From Acephala macrosclerotiorum (Eukaryota; Ascomycota; Leotiomycetes; Helotiales; Mollisiaceae): a stretch of 64,000 nt of DNA. A model generated the notes under the pieces. That model had not been told where the DNA came from and did no database searches. It saw only the letters and a list, made by a program, of their open reading frames with translations. A program made the position numbers and the translations under genes. Location of the stretch: contig MU119363.1 in the NCBI GenBank assembly GCA_014904845.1, forward strand, positions 62,001 to 126,000. Direction: 5' to 3'. This document shows positions 63,866 through 64,000 of the stretch, one piece after another (position 1 is the stretch's first letter; the number at the start of each line of letters is the position of its first letter).

Positions 63866-64000
63866 TCATCCTGAGATGTCTGCCATTTGTTGCACGTCGC
63901 ACGGAGAAGCGGCGCGGACTCGTTTTTGCCAATATATTATTTCGAGGATGATGTTGCAATGTTCAAACTATCAGACGGCATTTCATCGAATCAGCTGCAG

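Overview
The window is nuclear DNA of a filamentous ascomycete. Genes carry short introns, mostly about 50-60 nt, with GT-AG borders and CTAAC/CTGAC-like branch sites. The gene set (GPI-anchored GH72 transglycosylase, SSN8, SAL1, PET8, ULP1, ATG18, PPM2/TYW4, a 2EXR-domain gene) is typical of Pezizomycotina. The 2EXR gene and the general protein style suggest Leotiomycetes (Helotiales-like); that placement is inference from memory of the families. I saw no CRISPR array, insertion sequence, rRNA gene or convincing tRNA.

Layout. 0-6 kb: GH72 beta-1,3-glucanosyltransferase (+), a small Cys-rich protein (-), a decayed 2EXR copy (+) and an intact 2EXR gene (+). 7.6-11.7 kb: a RING/TRAF-type zinc-finger protein (-) divergent from a Qc-SNARE (SYN8-like, +), then a three-exon small mitochondrial protein (-). 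13-16 kb: a short disordered protein (-) and a long stretch without clear genes. 16-24.5 kb: SSN8 (-) divergent from SAL1 (+), then a tRNA(Ile)-lysidine synthase-like gene (-) divergent from PET8 (+). 24.7-30.3 kb: a seven-exon WDR48-type deubiquitinase activator (-) and a ULP1 SUMO protease (-). 31-33 kb: an FAD phenol-hydroxylase-type monooxygenase (-). 34.6-40.2 kb: a six-exon gene for a 1,747-residue protein of unknown function (+). 41.3-46.4 kb: a single-exon DDHD phospholipase (+) and a kappa-class GST (+). 46.4-58.4 kb: a gene-poor island whose only clear gene encodes a C2H2 factor (-). 58.4-63.9 kb: ATG18 (-) divergent from PPM2/TYW4 (+).

Gene structures were rebuilt by hand from splice sites. 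Where a complete gene is given, summed exon lengths divide by three. Two adjacent divergent genes, SSN8 and SAL1, each need a GC-AG intron to stay in frame. Two mitochondrial carriers, for ATP-Mg/phosphate and S-adenosylmethionine, flank the lysidine synthase gene, so 17.6-24.5 kb looks like a mitochondrial supply and tRNA-modification neighbourhood. I did not find a clearly new biological system. The best leads are the unknown 1,747-residue protein, the gene-poor island around the C2H2 factor, the GC-AG intron pair, the carrier/TilS cluster and the recently broken 2EXR duplicate.
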